64,000 nucleotides of DNA, from NCBI RefSeq assembly GCF_018494035.1, contig NZ_JABBFO010000001.1:1-64000 (forward strand), given 5' to 3'. The notes under the pieces were generated by a model. The model ran no database searches and was not told the DNA's origin. It saw nothing but the letters and a program-made list of their open reading frames with translations. This DNA is from Rosenbergiella australiborealis (GTDB taxonomy: Bacteria; Pseudomonadota; Gammaproteobacteria; Enterobacterales; Enterobacteriaceae). Made by a program: the position numbers and the translations under genes. Positions within the stretch are counted from its first letter, which is position 1; each line of letters begins with the position of its first letter. Of the stretch, positions 55,494 to 64,000 are shown piece after piece.

Positions 55494-55796
55494 GTCTTTC
55501 TCCATGCTATTTGAATTATCTATTTAATTCCGTCCCTATAGGAATATATAGCAGAAAATTACCTAAAATTTCCATATAAATATAATTAGTTTGCTTTTAG
55601 ATGGACGATATATCGCAAAATTATTGTAATTACTGCAACGTATTAATATTCCTATTAATTCCAAAAATGGGGGTTATTACTTGGTATGACGCATAATGTT
55701 AAGGAAAGAATAAAGCTGCTCTGATATGTTAAATAGACGTGAAGAAAGAAGAATGACTACTACATCGTATTGAATTTTCTTTTTTGGAGTCGATAA

Positions 55797-56405
55797 ATGA
55801 TCAACAATATCTATTGTATTGGCCGTAATTATTCTGAGCATGCTCAGGAACTCGGTAATCGCGTTGAAGAAGACCCTGTGGTTTTTAGTAAACCGAACAG
55901 TTCGTTGATTGTAGGCAATACCATTACATTGCCGACCTTTTCTCAAGATATCCACTATGAGACTGAAGTGGTGGTGAGGATCTCTGTACCGGCTTATCAG
56001 ATCGATGTCGATCAGGCTGAAGGGTATTACGATAGTATTGCAGTAGGACTCGATCTGACCGCGCGGGATCTACAAACTGAATTGAAGAATAAAAAATTAC
56101 CCTGGTTATTGGCAAAAGGGTTTAACGGATCCTGTTATGTGAGTAATTTTTTTCCAAAGGAAACTCTGCCTGAGCCCATTCACTTTGCGTTGGATATCAA
56201 TGGCAATAACGTGCAGCAGGGAGATACTTCTGAGATGGTCTTCAGCATTCATCATATTATTGCGTTTGTTAGCCAATATATTGCATTGCAGCCGGGCGAT
56301 ATTATCTTTACCGGCACACCAAAAGGTGTCGGTAAACTGGAGCTTGGCGATAAACTAACGTTACTGTTAGAAGGTCAGACACTCGCGGAACTACGAGTTA
56401 GATAG
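55797..56405 (+). CDS. Fumarylacetoacetate hydrolase-family protein
   Basis: This 202-residue protein is a single FAH-fold domain similar in size to E. coli YcgM. Metal-ligand positions are visible: His53, Glu55 and Glu57 (HYETEVV) and Asp86 (VGLDLTARDLQ). The C-terminal GDIIFTGTPKGVGKLELGD is the family signature. Relatives act as acylpyruvate hydrolases, oxaloacetate decarboxylases or oxaloacetate tautomerases, so the substrate cannot be assigned. It is an insertion relative to E. coli between sfsB and ispB, preceded by about 290 nt of very AT-rich DNA with no other gene seen. Confidence 0.88.
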   Translation: MINNIYCIGRNYSEHAQELGNRVEEDPVVFSKPNSSLIVGNTITLPTFSQDIHYETEVVVRISVPAYQIDVDQAEGYYDSIAVGLDLTARDLQTELKNKKLPWLLAKGFNGSCYVSNFFPKETLPEPIHFALDINGNNVQQGDTSEMVFSIHHIIAFVSQYIALQPGDIIFTGTPKGVGKLELGDKLTLLLEGQTLAELRVR

Positions 56406-56424
56406 AGTTGTAGTTCCGCATCGG

Positions 56425-57396
56425 TCAGTGGTCGCGTTTGACTGACATATGGGCTAAGGCTTCTAGCGCATCACGCCAAGGAGTTGCCGGTAAAATAGAT
56501 AATGCTTGGATCGCCTTATCGGCTTCTTCTTCTGCTTTTTGTTGCGTCCAAGTTAGCGATCCACACTCTTGCATGGTAACTAACACCTGATCCAAAAGAT
56601 GACGCCCATTGCCTTCCTCGATCGCAGAACGGATCATTGAGGCTTGAGCCGGTGTCCCGTTACGCATTGCATGAAGTAAAGGCAGGGTAGGCTTACCTTC
56701 GCTCAGATCGTCACCGACATTTTTGCCTAGGGCTTCATTATCCGCGCTGTAATCGAGAAGATCGTCAATGAGCTGGAAAGCGGTGCCGATATAGCGTCCG
56801 TAGTCCTTTAAGGCCTGTTCTTCTTCGGGGCTGGCATCAGATAAAATCGCTGAAGTTTGTGCGGCTGCCTCAAATAAACGGGCAGTCTTACTATAGATAA
56901 CGCGTAAATAACTCTCCTCAGTGATATCCGGATCGTTACAGTTCATGAGCTGCAATACTTCACCTTCGGAGATAACGTTAACCGCTTCTGACATCAATTC
57001 AAGGATCTTTAACGATCCAAGTTGGGTCATCATCTGAAAAGCGCGAGTGTAAATAAAATCGCCAACCAGTACGCTTGCCGCGTTACCAAAGGTGGCATTA
57101 GCGGTTGCTTTACCACGTCGCATATCGGATTCGTCCACAACATCATCATGAAGAAGTGTTGCTGTGTGAATAAACTCAATCAGGGCGGCATTAAGAATAT
57201 GCAGCTCACCTTGGTAACCGAGTGCACGTGCAGCGAGAACCGCAATCATCGGCCGAATTCGTTTACCGCCGCCGCTAACAATGTAATGGCCTAGCTGACT
57301 GATGAGTACCACATCTGAATCAAGTTGCTTGAGAATATTTTGATTTACCGCAGCCATATCTGGGGCGGTAAGTTCTGTTATCTGCTCTAAATTCAT
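56425..57396 (-). CDS. ispB: Octaprenyl diphosphate synthase IspB
   Basis: IspB elongates farnesyl diphosphate with isopentenyl diphosphate to the octaprenyl side chain of ubiquinone and menaquinone. The 323-residue protein has the two Asp-rich motifs LLHDDVVDESDMRRG and LIDDLLDYSAD and the conserved GGGKRIRP. The start MNLEQITELT gives exactly the E. coli length; 30 upstream in-frame codons are rejected. It is divergent from rplU across about 330 nt that holds both promoters. Confidence 0.97.
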   Translation of the reverse strand: MNLEQITELTAPDMAAVNQNILKQLDSDVVLISQLGHYIVSGGGKRIRPMIAVLAARALGYQGELHILNAALIEFIHTATLLHDDVVDESDMRRGKATANATFGNAASVLVGDFIYTRAFQMMTQLGSLKILELMSEAVNVISEGEVLQLMNCNDPDITEESYLRVIYSKTARLFEAAAQTSAILSDASPEEEQALKDYGRYIGTAFQLIDDLLDYSADNEALGKNVGDDLSEGKPTLPLLHAMRNGTPAQASMIRSAIEEGNGRHLLDQVLVTMQECGSLTWTQQKAEEEADKAIQALSILPATPWRDALEALAHMSVKRDH

Positions 57397-57626
57397 ACAA
57401 TTAGTCAGTTTATCTCTGTGAGCCATCTTTATCGGCATTTCGGGTGAAAGTCGCGGAAATTCTGCTGGTGCCCAGAACCACGCCAAATAGTTAGTGTAAC
57501 ACTTGAATCGGATGTTAATTTATCAATAACGATCACTAAGAATAAACTTATTGTACTAGAAATTTTGTATTGCGAAACCTTGGAGCATGACTTGGCTTTT
57601 TTTTCTGCAATACCTGAAAAGTTCGC

Positions 57627-57662
57627 TTGTTTTCTGGAGGATAGTTGCGTAGAATTCGCGCC
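57627..57662 (+). promoter_or_regulatory. rplU-rpmA promoter
   Basis: TTGTTT (57627-57632), a 17-bp spacer and TAGAAT (57650-57655) are followed by the GC-rich TCGCGCCC. The spacing and discriminator are typical of a growth-rate-controlled ribosomal-protein promoter. The predicted leader before rplU is about 65 nt. Confidence 0.65.
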
Positions 57663-57708
57663 CTATGTGAATATTTTATCGCGCCGCCTATTTAATCTAA
57701 AAGGCTAG

Positions 57709-58038
<330 letters not shown>

Positions 58039-58053
58039 GAGGAGATTTAACAA

Positions 58054-58311
58054 ATGGCACACAAGAAAGCTGGTGGTTCGACTCGTAACGGTCGTGACTC
58101 AAATGCTAAACGTCTTGGCGTAAAACGCTTTGGCGGAGAAACTGTATTAGCGGGTAGCATCATCGTTCGTCAACGCGGAACCAAGTTCCACGCAGGCAAC
58201 AATGTTGGTTGTGGTCGTGACCACACTCTGTTTGCAACCGCAACAGGTCAAATCAAATTTGAAATCAAAGGTCCAGACAACCGTAAATACGTTAGCATCG
58301 TTGCTGAGTAA
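58054..58311 (+). CDS. rpmA: 50S ribosomal protein L27
   Basis: L27 has an N-terminal tail that reaches the peptidyl-transferase centre. The 85-residue product begins [20 protein letters not shown] and contains [15 protein letters not shown]. No N-terminal extension of the kind processed in Firmicutes is present. AGGAG precedes the start, and a terminator follows. Confidence 0.99.
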   Translation: MAHKKAGGSTRNGRDSNAKRLGVKRFGGETVLAGSIIVRQRGTKFHAGNNVGCGRDHTLFATATGQIKFEIKGPDNRKYVSIVAE

Positions 58312-58353
58312 TTCGGTTATCTCCACAGGTTTACCTGTTAGGACTTAAGAATT

Positions 58354-58383
58354 AAAGCCCCGCAGCTTTGCGGGGCTTTTTAC
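58354..58383 (+). terminator. Intrinsic terminator of rplU-rpmA
   Basis: An 11-bp stem (58354-58364 with 58369-58379) has a 4-nt loop and a T-run. It lies 43 nt after rpmA. The rest of the rpmA-obgE gap holds no gene; E. coli has yhbE here. Confidence 0.92.
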
Positions 58384-58541
58384 ATTCTGATGTAAAATAT
58401 CGTAGAGTACGCGAACGAATCCCTTGTTTGATCACCCATTCCTACTCACAATTAATGAGATCAAACATTACGATCCGCTGCCGGTCAGCTGATATGACCC
58501 TGGCGGACCCGCCGACCTGATTTTGGACGGTGTATGCATGA

Positions 58542-59729
<1,188 letters not shown>

Positions 59730-59737
59730 TTAAGAGG

Positions 59738-59767
59738 CGGGGCAACATTGTGTTGCCCCGTTTTTTT
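59738..59767 (+). terminator. Intrinsic terminator of obgE
   Basis: A 10-bp stem (59738-59747 with 59751-59760) has a 3-nt loop and T7, just after obgE. It may also serve as a barrier for the convergent entH transcript. Confidence 0.92.
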
Positions 59768-60191
59768 ATCCCAGTAATGCGACAGTCAGCCGGGCACTGC
59801 AACAGAGTTTTCCACGAATATTTTTAATCTCGATTTGCCAAACTTGTAATTGACCACCGAGATGAAGCGGTTGGCATACCGCCGTAACCTTGCCACTGGC
59901 TACTGCACGATGGTGACTTGCATTCACTTCAACGCCGACCACGCTTTGTTCCTCGCGACAGGTTAACCATCCCGCCATTGACCCCATTGATTCGGCTAAG
60001 ACCACACTGGCTCCACCATGCAGTAATCCAAAGGGCTGTTGAGTCCGCGAGTCAACAGGCATTTCTGCTTCTAAACTGGTTGCCGTGATCGCAGTAAATC
60101 TAATTCCCAGATGCTCGATCAAACAGTTCTCCCCCATCTGATTTAGAGCATCAATATCGATCGCTTTCTTCCAAATTGTCTGCATGATCAT
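59766..60191 (-). CDS. entH: Proofreading thioesterase EntH
   Basis: EntH is a hot-dog-fold thioesterase that clears wrongly loaded acyl groups from the EntB carrier domain. The 141-residue protein has the family motif PFGLLHGGASVVLAESMGS with the active-site Glu, and VGVEVNASHHRAV. It overlaps entA by 4 nt and is the last gene of entCEBAH. The minus-strand stop is only 5 nt past the obgE terminator stem. Confidence 0.93.
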   Translation of the reverse strand: MIMQTIWKKAIDIDALNQMGENCLIEHLGIRFTAITATSLEAEMPVDSRTQQPFGLLHGGASVVLAESMGSMAGWLTCREEQSVVGVEVNASHHRAVASGKVTAVCQPLHLGGQLQVWQIEIKNIRGKLCCSARLTVALLG

Positions 60192-60943
60192 GAACCCAAA
60201 GTCGCGCCGCCATCGACCACGATATCTTGTAAAACAATGTGGCTGGCAAGATCCGAGGCTAAAAAGAGGATCGCGTGCGTAATTTCACGAGGCTGAGCGA
60301 TCTTTCTTAATGGGATACCTAATTTAAACTGATCCGGAAAGCCATTGATCATCTCTTGTTCCGCATCAGGGGTATGCCACAAGCTGCGCTGCATTGCCGT
60401 ATCGGTTGAGCCAGGAGAAACGATATTACAACGCACGCCATAAGGAGCCATCTCTAATCCGACTGTTTGGCAAAGACTGCGAAGTGCTGCTTTCGAGGCT
60501 CCATAGGCAGACATTCCTACGCGGGGCGCGTGGGCGGAGTTTGAAGCAACGGTTACAATAGCGCCGAATCCTTGTTGGCGAAAACGCGGTAAGGTTTGAG
60601 AAAACAAGTTAAATGCACCGCCGGCATTGACATTTAAACAGGCCTGCCAGTCTTCAAAACTGAGTTCATCAGTCGCCCCGACGCGCAGAATACCTGCGGC
60701 ATTGACCAAGACATCCAGACGAGGTTGCTGCGCTAATTGCTCTTGACAAATTTTGGCGACTTGTCGCGGGTCGGAAACATCCAGTATTTGGCAGGTAAAA
60801 GGATATTGTTCGCCAGAAAACTGTTTATCAAAGCCGATAACGTTAGCCCCCGCTTGGTGAAACGCGCAGGCCGTATCATAACCAATACCTTGACCTGCAC
60901 CGGTCACCCAGACATATTTTTCGTTGAAATTAAGGCTTATCAT
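60188..60943 (-). CDS. entA: 2,3-dihydro-2,3-dihydroxybenzoate dehydrogenase EntA
   Basis: EntA oxidises 2,3-dihydro-2,3-dihydroxybenzoate to 2,3-dihydroxybenzoate with NAD+. The 251-residue short-chain dehydrogenase has the cofactor motif VTGAGQGIG (residues 13-21), NAAGIL (81-86), and the catalytic Tyr147 and Lys151 in SAYGASKAAL. It lies 3 nt after entB and overlaps entH. Length matches the E. coli enzyme closely. Confidence 0.95.
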   Translation of the reverse strand: MISLNFNEKYVWVTGAGQGIGYDTACAFHQAGANVIGFDKQFSGEQYPFTCQILDVSDPRQVAKICQEQLAQQPRLDVLVNAAGILRVGATDELSFEDWQACLNVNAGGAFNLFSQTLPRFRQQGFGAIVTVASNSAHAPRVGMSAYGASKAALRSLCQTVGLEMAPYGVRCNIVSPGSTDTAMQRSLWHTPDAEQEMINGFPDQFKLGIPLRKIAQPREITHAILFLASDLASHIVLQDIVVDGGATLGS

Positions 60944-60946
60944 CGG

Positions 60947-61795
60947 TTAATTCTCCCCAGAAAGCAGTGCCCACCAAGCATCAAAAGTCGGCGTTTTAGC
61001 CAAGGTAATGAAATCCATGCTTGGGATAGCCTGCCGCCAGCGAGAGGCGAGCGCCATCATTCGTACTGAGTCGAGACCATAGTCGATAAGGTTTTCATCG
61101 TCCTCTGGAATATCCTCATCTTCAAGCAGTGGCAAAATGGTATCGCGTAATGCCTGTTTTGATGTTGGAAGAAGTAGCAGGTCTTGAGTCATAACGACTT
61201 TACCGCTACGCCCTGCGGTATAAGTCAGCGCCATCATGTGTTCATCACGACTAAAGTCGGCTAGAGCATCGGCAACCATAAAGGGCTTTATATCACGCAT
61301 AAATGCATCAGTTGCCGTGGTCAGGCAACCAATATGGGCATATACCCCAGTGATGATGAGTTGGTCACGGCCCATCGCCTTGAGCTGTTGTTCCAGATCG
61401 GAACGTTGAAAAGCGCTATAACGCCATTTAGTTAAGACGATATCATGCTCATCGGGTGCTAAAGCCTGTGTGATTTTCTGTTGCTCGGGATGACGGTTAA
61501 GCCCTGGGCCCCACATATCATTGAGTAATGCACGGTCCGTATCACTTTGCTCATTAGGTTGGGCGGTATAAAACACCGGAATACCCATCGCTTTGCACTG
61601 TTGGCGAAGTGCCGCGATATGTGCGACAACGGTATTGATAAATGCACTTTCTTCTCCCCAAAAATTGAGGAAATAATTTTGCATATCATGGATCAGTAAA
61701 GCCGCACGTTGTGGCTCAAATGTCCAAGTAACTTTGTTATGTGGTAATTCTTCAGTAGTCGGCAAGGAATAGGCCGTTAATTTAGGAATACTCAT
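60947..61795 (-). CDS. entB: Bifunctional isochorismatase / aryl carrier protein EntB
   Basis: EntB splits isochorismate to the dihydro-dihydroxybenzoate and then carries activated 2,3-dihydroxybenzoate for siderophore assembly. The 282-residue protein has an isochorismatase domain (about 1-205) with catalytic Asp37 in LLIHDMQNYF and GVYAHIGCL. A C-terminal aryl carrier domain has the phosphopantetheine Ser243 in DYGLDSVRMM. It is 38 nt after entE and 3 nt before entA. Confidence 0.96.
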   Translation of the reverse strand: MSIPKLTAYSLPTTEELPHNKVTWTFEPQRAALLIHDMQNYFLNFWGEESAFINTVVAHIAALRQQCKAMGIPVFYTAQPNEQSDTDRALLNDMWGPGLNRHPEQQKITQALAPDEHDIVLTKWRYSAFQRSDLEQQLKAMGRDQLIITGVYAHIGCLTTATDAFMRDIKPFMVADALADFSRDEHMMALTYTAGRSGKVVMTQDLLLLPTSKQALRDTILPLLEDEDIPEDDENLIDYGLDSVRMMALASRWRQAIPSMDFITLAKTPTFDAWWALLSGEN

Positions 61796-61833
61796 TACAA
61801 CTCCAAACTGGGTATAGTAAATAAGGGTAAGAA

Positions 61834-63456
61834 TTAAGCTTTATTCTTATTATCATCAATAAGTTGCTGACGTAATTGTTTTTTATCCACTTTGCCAACC
61901 GGTGTGAGAGGTAGCATTTCGGTAAATACAAATCTGTCCGGTAACTTGAATTCAGCGATACCTTGCTCACGTAAATGGCGGCGAAGTTGTACCGCTTTGA
62001 GGGGCTGTTTGGCGACAATGTAAGCACAGCTCTTTTCACCCAATAACTCATCATTCATCGAGACTAATGCCGCATGAATAATATCGGGATGGCGCTGTAA
62101 CAGGTTTTCCACCTCTTCCGCTGCGATTTTTTCACCACCACGGTTAATTTGATCTTTTTCTCGGCCTTGAACAGTGATATAGCCTTGCTCGCTGATGGAA
62201 ATCAGATCACCTGAGCAATAAAATCCTTGTTGATCAAAACAGGTCGCATTATGTTCAGGACTATTGTAATAGCCGCGAAAAGTGTAGGGCCCCCTGGTCA
62301 TCAAGCGACCGGTCGTGTTTGGGGGTAATGGATTTCCCTGTGTGTCGGCGACCCAGACTTCGTCATCTGGTGAAATGGGACGACCTTGGGTGGTGAGGAT
62401 AGTCTGCAAATCGTCATCAAGACGGGTATAGTTGACCAAACCTTCAGCCATACCAAATACTTGCTGTAGTTGGCAGCCTATTTCTGCGGGGATACGCGCT
62501 GCAAGCGATTCGCTTAATTTTGCGCCACCCACCTGTAGCAAGCGTAGTGAACTGAGCTGTTCGGCGCAATCCCACTCCCTGATCGATTGTAGCCAAAGAC
62601 TGACTGCTGGGGGTACCAGAGCGGTTACGTTTATTTGATGGTCTGCGATTAACGTAAAACAGGTTGTTGGGCTGGGATCTGCCGCTAATACACTGACTCC
62701 TCCGGCATATAACACACCCAGAATACCCGGCGAGCTCATTGGATAATTATGGGCGATGGGTAGGGCACAAAGGTATCGTGTCTGTGCAGTAAACTGGCAG
62801 ATCTCCACACTCGCTACAATGCTGTAATAATAATCATTATGTGTGCGAGGTATCAGTTTTGGTGTACCGGTGCTACCGCCTGATAACTGAAAAAAGGCGA
62901 CGTTATCGGGAGAGCTAGGGGTTGGGGTAAACGTTTCATCGTGTTGTGTAAACAGGGCATGTAATCCACTGTCATCGGCGAAGGGATGATGCCAAAGCGT
63001 TTGTTCGAGTTCAGGGCACTGCGCATGCAGCTGCTCCAAGAAGCGATTATCGGTAAATACCGGATGCTCGCGATCCGCAATCAGCAGCCGCGGACGGATT
63101 TGTGTGGCATAAGCCGTTAACTCACTTTGCTGATGACTAAATAGGGCATTAACGGGAGCGATACCAAGTTTAAGTAGCGCGAAAAAGACGATATAGAATT
63201 CGCAGCAGTTGCTGAGTTGTACCAATGCCGTATCACCGGTTGTCAGTCCGCGAGCCTGTAGCTGTGCGGCCAATTGGTCGCTGTAAGTGGCTAACTGGCG
63301 ATAACTTAAGGTCTGAACCTGATCGATAATCGCGGGATGATCACTCTGACGGTGACGTTCGCTGATCGCCGTTAGCGGTTTATCTTGCCAATACCCTTTT
63401 TTACGATAACGTGTGGCCAAATCCGCCGGCCAAGGCGTAAATGAAATGCTCATCAA
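61834..63456 (-). CDS. entE: 2,3-dihydroxybenzoate-AMP ligase EntE
   Basis: EntE adenylates 2,3-dihydroxybenzoate and loads it on EntB. The 540-residue ANL-family enzyme shows the P-loop-like [20 protein letters not shown], the substrate-pocket [14 protein letters not shown], the adenylate-binding [21 protein letters not shown] and the C-terminal catalytic Lys region [12 protein letters not shown]. It lies 12 nt after entC. Size and motifs match E. coli EntE. Confidence 0.96.
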   Translation of the reverse strand: MMSISFTPWPADLATRYRKKGYWQDKPLTAISERHRQSDHPAIIDQVQTLSYRQLATYSDQLAAQLQARGLTTGDTALVQLSNCCEFYIVFFALLKLGIAPVNALFSHQQSELTAYATQIRPRLLIADREHPVFTDNRFLEQLHAQCPELEQTLWHHPFADDSGLHALFTQHDETFTPTPSSPDNVAFFQLSGGSTGTPKLIPRTHNDYYYSIVASVEICQFTAQTRYLCALPIAHNYPMSSPGILGVLYAGGVSVLAADPSPTTCFTLIADHQINVTALVPPAVSLWLQSIREWDCAEQLSSLRLLQVGGAKLSESLAARIPAEIGCQLQQVFGMAEGLVNYTRLDDDLQTILTTQGRPISPDDEVWVADTQGNPLPPNTTGRLMTRGPYTFRGYYNSPEHNATCFDQQGFYCSGDLISISEQGYITVQGREKDQINRGGEKIAAEEVENLLQRHPDIIHAALVSMNDELLGEKSCAYIVAKQPLKAVQLRRHLREQGIAEFKLPDRFVFTEMLPLTPVGKVDKKQLRQQLIDDNKNKA

Positions 63457-63468
63457 AGATTACCTACA

Positions 63469-64000
63469 TTAATGTAAACCAAATGCTTGCAGCATGGTGC
63501 TCAGCTTTGTACCCGTTTCATGCCATTCAGAGAGTGGGTCGGAAGCAGGAACAATTCCCGCGCCAGCAAAGAGAGTGACCAGTTGTTGATGGAGTCGCGC
63601 ACAACGAATCGTGACAACCCATTCCCCATTACCTTCGTCATCACACCAACCGACCATACCGCCAAACAGATCACGAGAAAAAGGTTCTAGTTGTTGAATA
63701 AGCTGACAGGCTAATTGATGAGGGTAGCCACTTAATGCGGGAGTAGGGTGAAGTAATCCCGCAAGCTCCAGCGCATTTTCGTTGGGCTGGTTAATCTCAC
63801 CCTGTATGGTCGTAGCAAGGTGCCAAAGTTTTGAGGTCGTGACTAAGTGTGGGGTTTCTGGCACGCTTAATTGTGTAGCGATAGGCGTCAGAACTTTAGT
63901 CATTCCTTCAATAACAAGTTGATGTTCATGGCGATCTTTCTGTGAAGCCAGTAAACGTTCACCGATTTCTTGGTCATCCCCCCACTCAACTTGACGTTTA
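63469..64000 (-). CDS. entC: Isochorismate synthase EntC (partial, C-terminal part)
   Basis: The minus-strand frame stays open to the window edge, so only the C-terminal about 176 residues are seen. They match Ent[56 protein letters not shown] and [17 protein letters not shown]. These are hallmark chorismate-utilising-enzyme motifs, including the catalytic Glu and Mg2+ region. EntC makes isochorismate from chorismate. The start, promoter and any Fur box lie beyond base 64,000; an internal ATG near 63,903 is not the start. Confidence 0.95.
   Translation of the reverse strand, partial: KRQVEWGDDQEIGERLLASQKDRHEHQLVIEGMTKVLTPIATQLSVPETPHLVTTSKLWHLATTIQGEINQPNENALELAGLLHPTPALSGYPHQLACQLIQQLEPFSRDLFGGMVGWCDDEGNGEWVVTIRCARLHQQLVTLFAGAGIVPASDPLSEWHETGTKLSTMLQAFGLH

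Noticed and set aside
55677-55955. 92-codon minus-strand ORF overlapping the FAH gene start
   Set aside because: It overlaps a well-supported FAH-domain gene and has no family features or start signal.

Overview
The window is chromosomal DNA from a member of the Enterobacterales. Nearly every gene has a full-length Escherichia coli counterpart, and gene order follows the E. coli 71-75 minute region: fis-dusB-prmA-panF-accCB-aroQ, mreBCD-yhdE-rng-yhdP-tldD-aae, argR-degS-degQ-zapG-zapE-rplM-rpsI-sspAB-gltDB-arcB-mtgA, the rpoN/ptsN/rapZ/npr and lpt/kds clusters, mla-ibaG-murA-sfsB, then ispB-rplU-rpmA-obgE. Protein divergence from E. coli and the fairly AT-rich intergenic DNA suggest an Erwiniaceae-like genus (Tatumella or Rosenbergiella type). 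That placement is inference, not proof.

Layout. Positions 1-2,800 are accessory DNA: the tail of an IS3-family transposase, a broken tyrosine integrase, the tail of a serine recombinase, and an intact two-gene cassette. The cassette encodes a peptidoglycan-binding, pesticin/T4-lysozyme-like hydrolase, with a 4-nt overlap to a secreted LprI/DUF1311-type lysozyme-inhibitor-like protein. It looks like a toxin-immunity pair and is the most novel element here. Positions 2,830-9,430 hold the minus-strand fis-dusB, prmA, panF-yhdT and acc-aroQ units. Positions 10,066-20,178 are the plus-strand cell-shape run (mreBCD, yhdE, rng, yhdP, tldD). Positions 20,203-28,261 hold the aae efflux locus, argR, the periplasmic proteases and zapG. 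Positions 28,460-32,045 are zapE and the ribosomal-protein and stringent-starvation operons. Positions 32,396-41,252 are glutamate synthase and arcB, with the sRNA ArcZ convergent to arcB at 41,256-41,360. Positions 41,980-49,396 hold mtgA, the nitrogen-PTS/sigma-54 genes, and LPS transport and Kdo synthesis. Positions 50,317-55,493 are the Mla lipid-transport operon, ibaG, murA and sfsB. Positions 55,797-59,729 are a FAH-family gene, ispB, rplU-rpmA and obgE. From 59,766 to the right edge is an entCEBAH 2,3-dihydroxybenzoate/enterobactin precursor operon, with entC cut by the window end.

A second theme is gene loss from an otherwise conserved backbone. Genes that sit in this order in E. coli are absent here: csrD/acuI (between aroQ and mreB), yhcN/yhcO and mdh (around argR), yhcC (gltB-arcB), elbB (arcB-mtgA), hpf (rpoN-ptsN) and yhbE (rpmA-obgE). 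yrbG survives only as a frameshifted pseudogene next to kdsD. These are absences from this locus only; copies elsewhere in the genome cannot be excluded.

The intact genes are heavily weighted to the cell envelope (MreBCD, MurA, MtgA, LptABC, KdsCD, MlaBCDEF, YhdP, DegS/DegQ) and to central nitrogen and carbon control (GltBD, RpoN, PtsN, NPr, ArgR, ArcB/ArcZ). No rRNA, tRNA or CRISPR array was seen.
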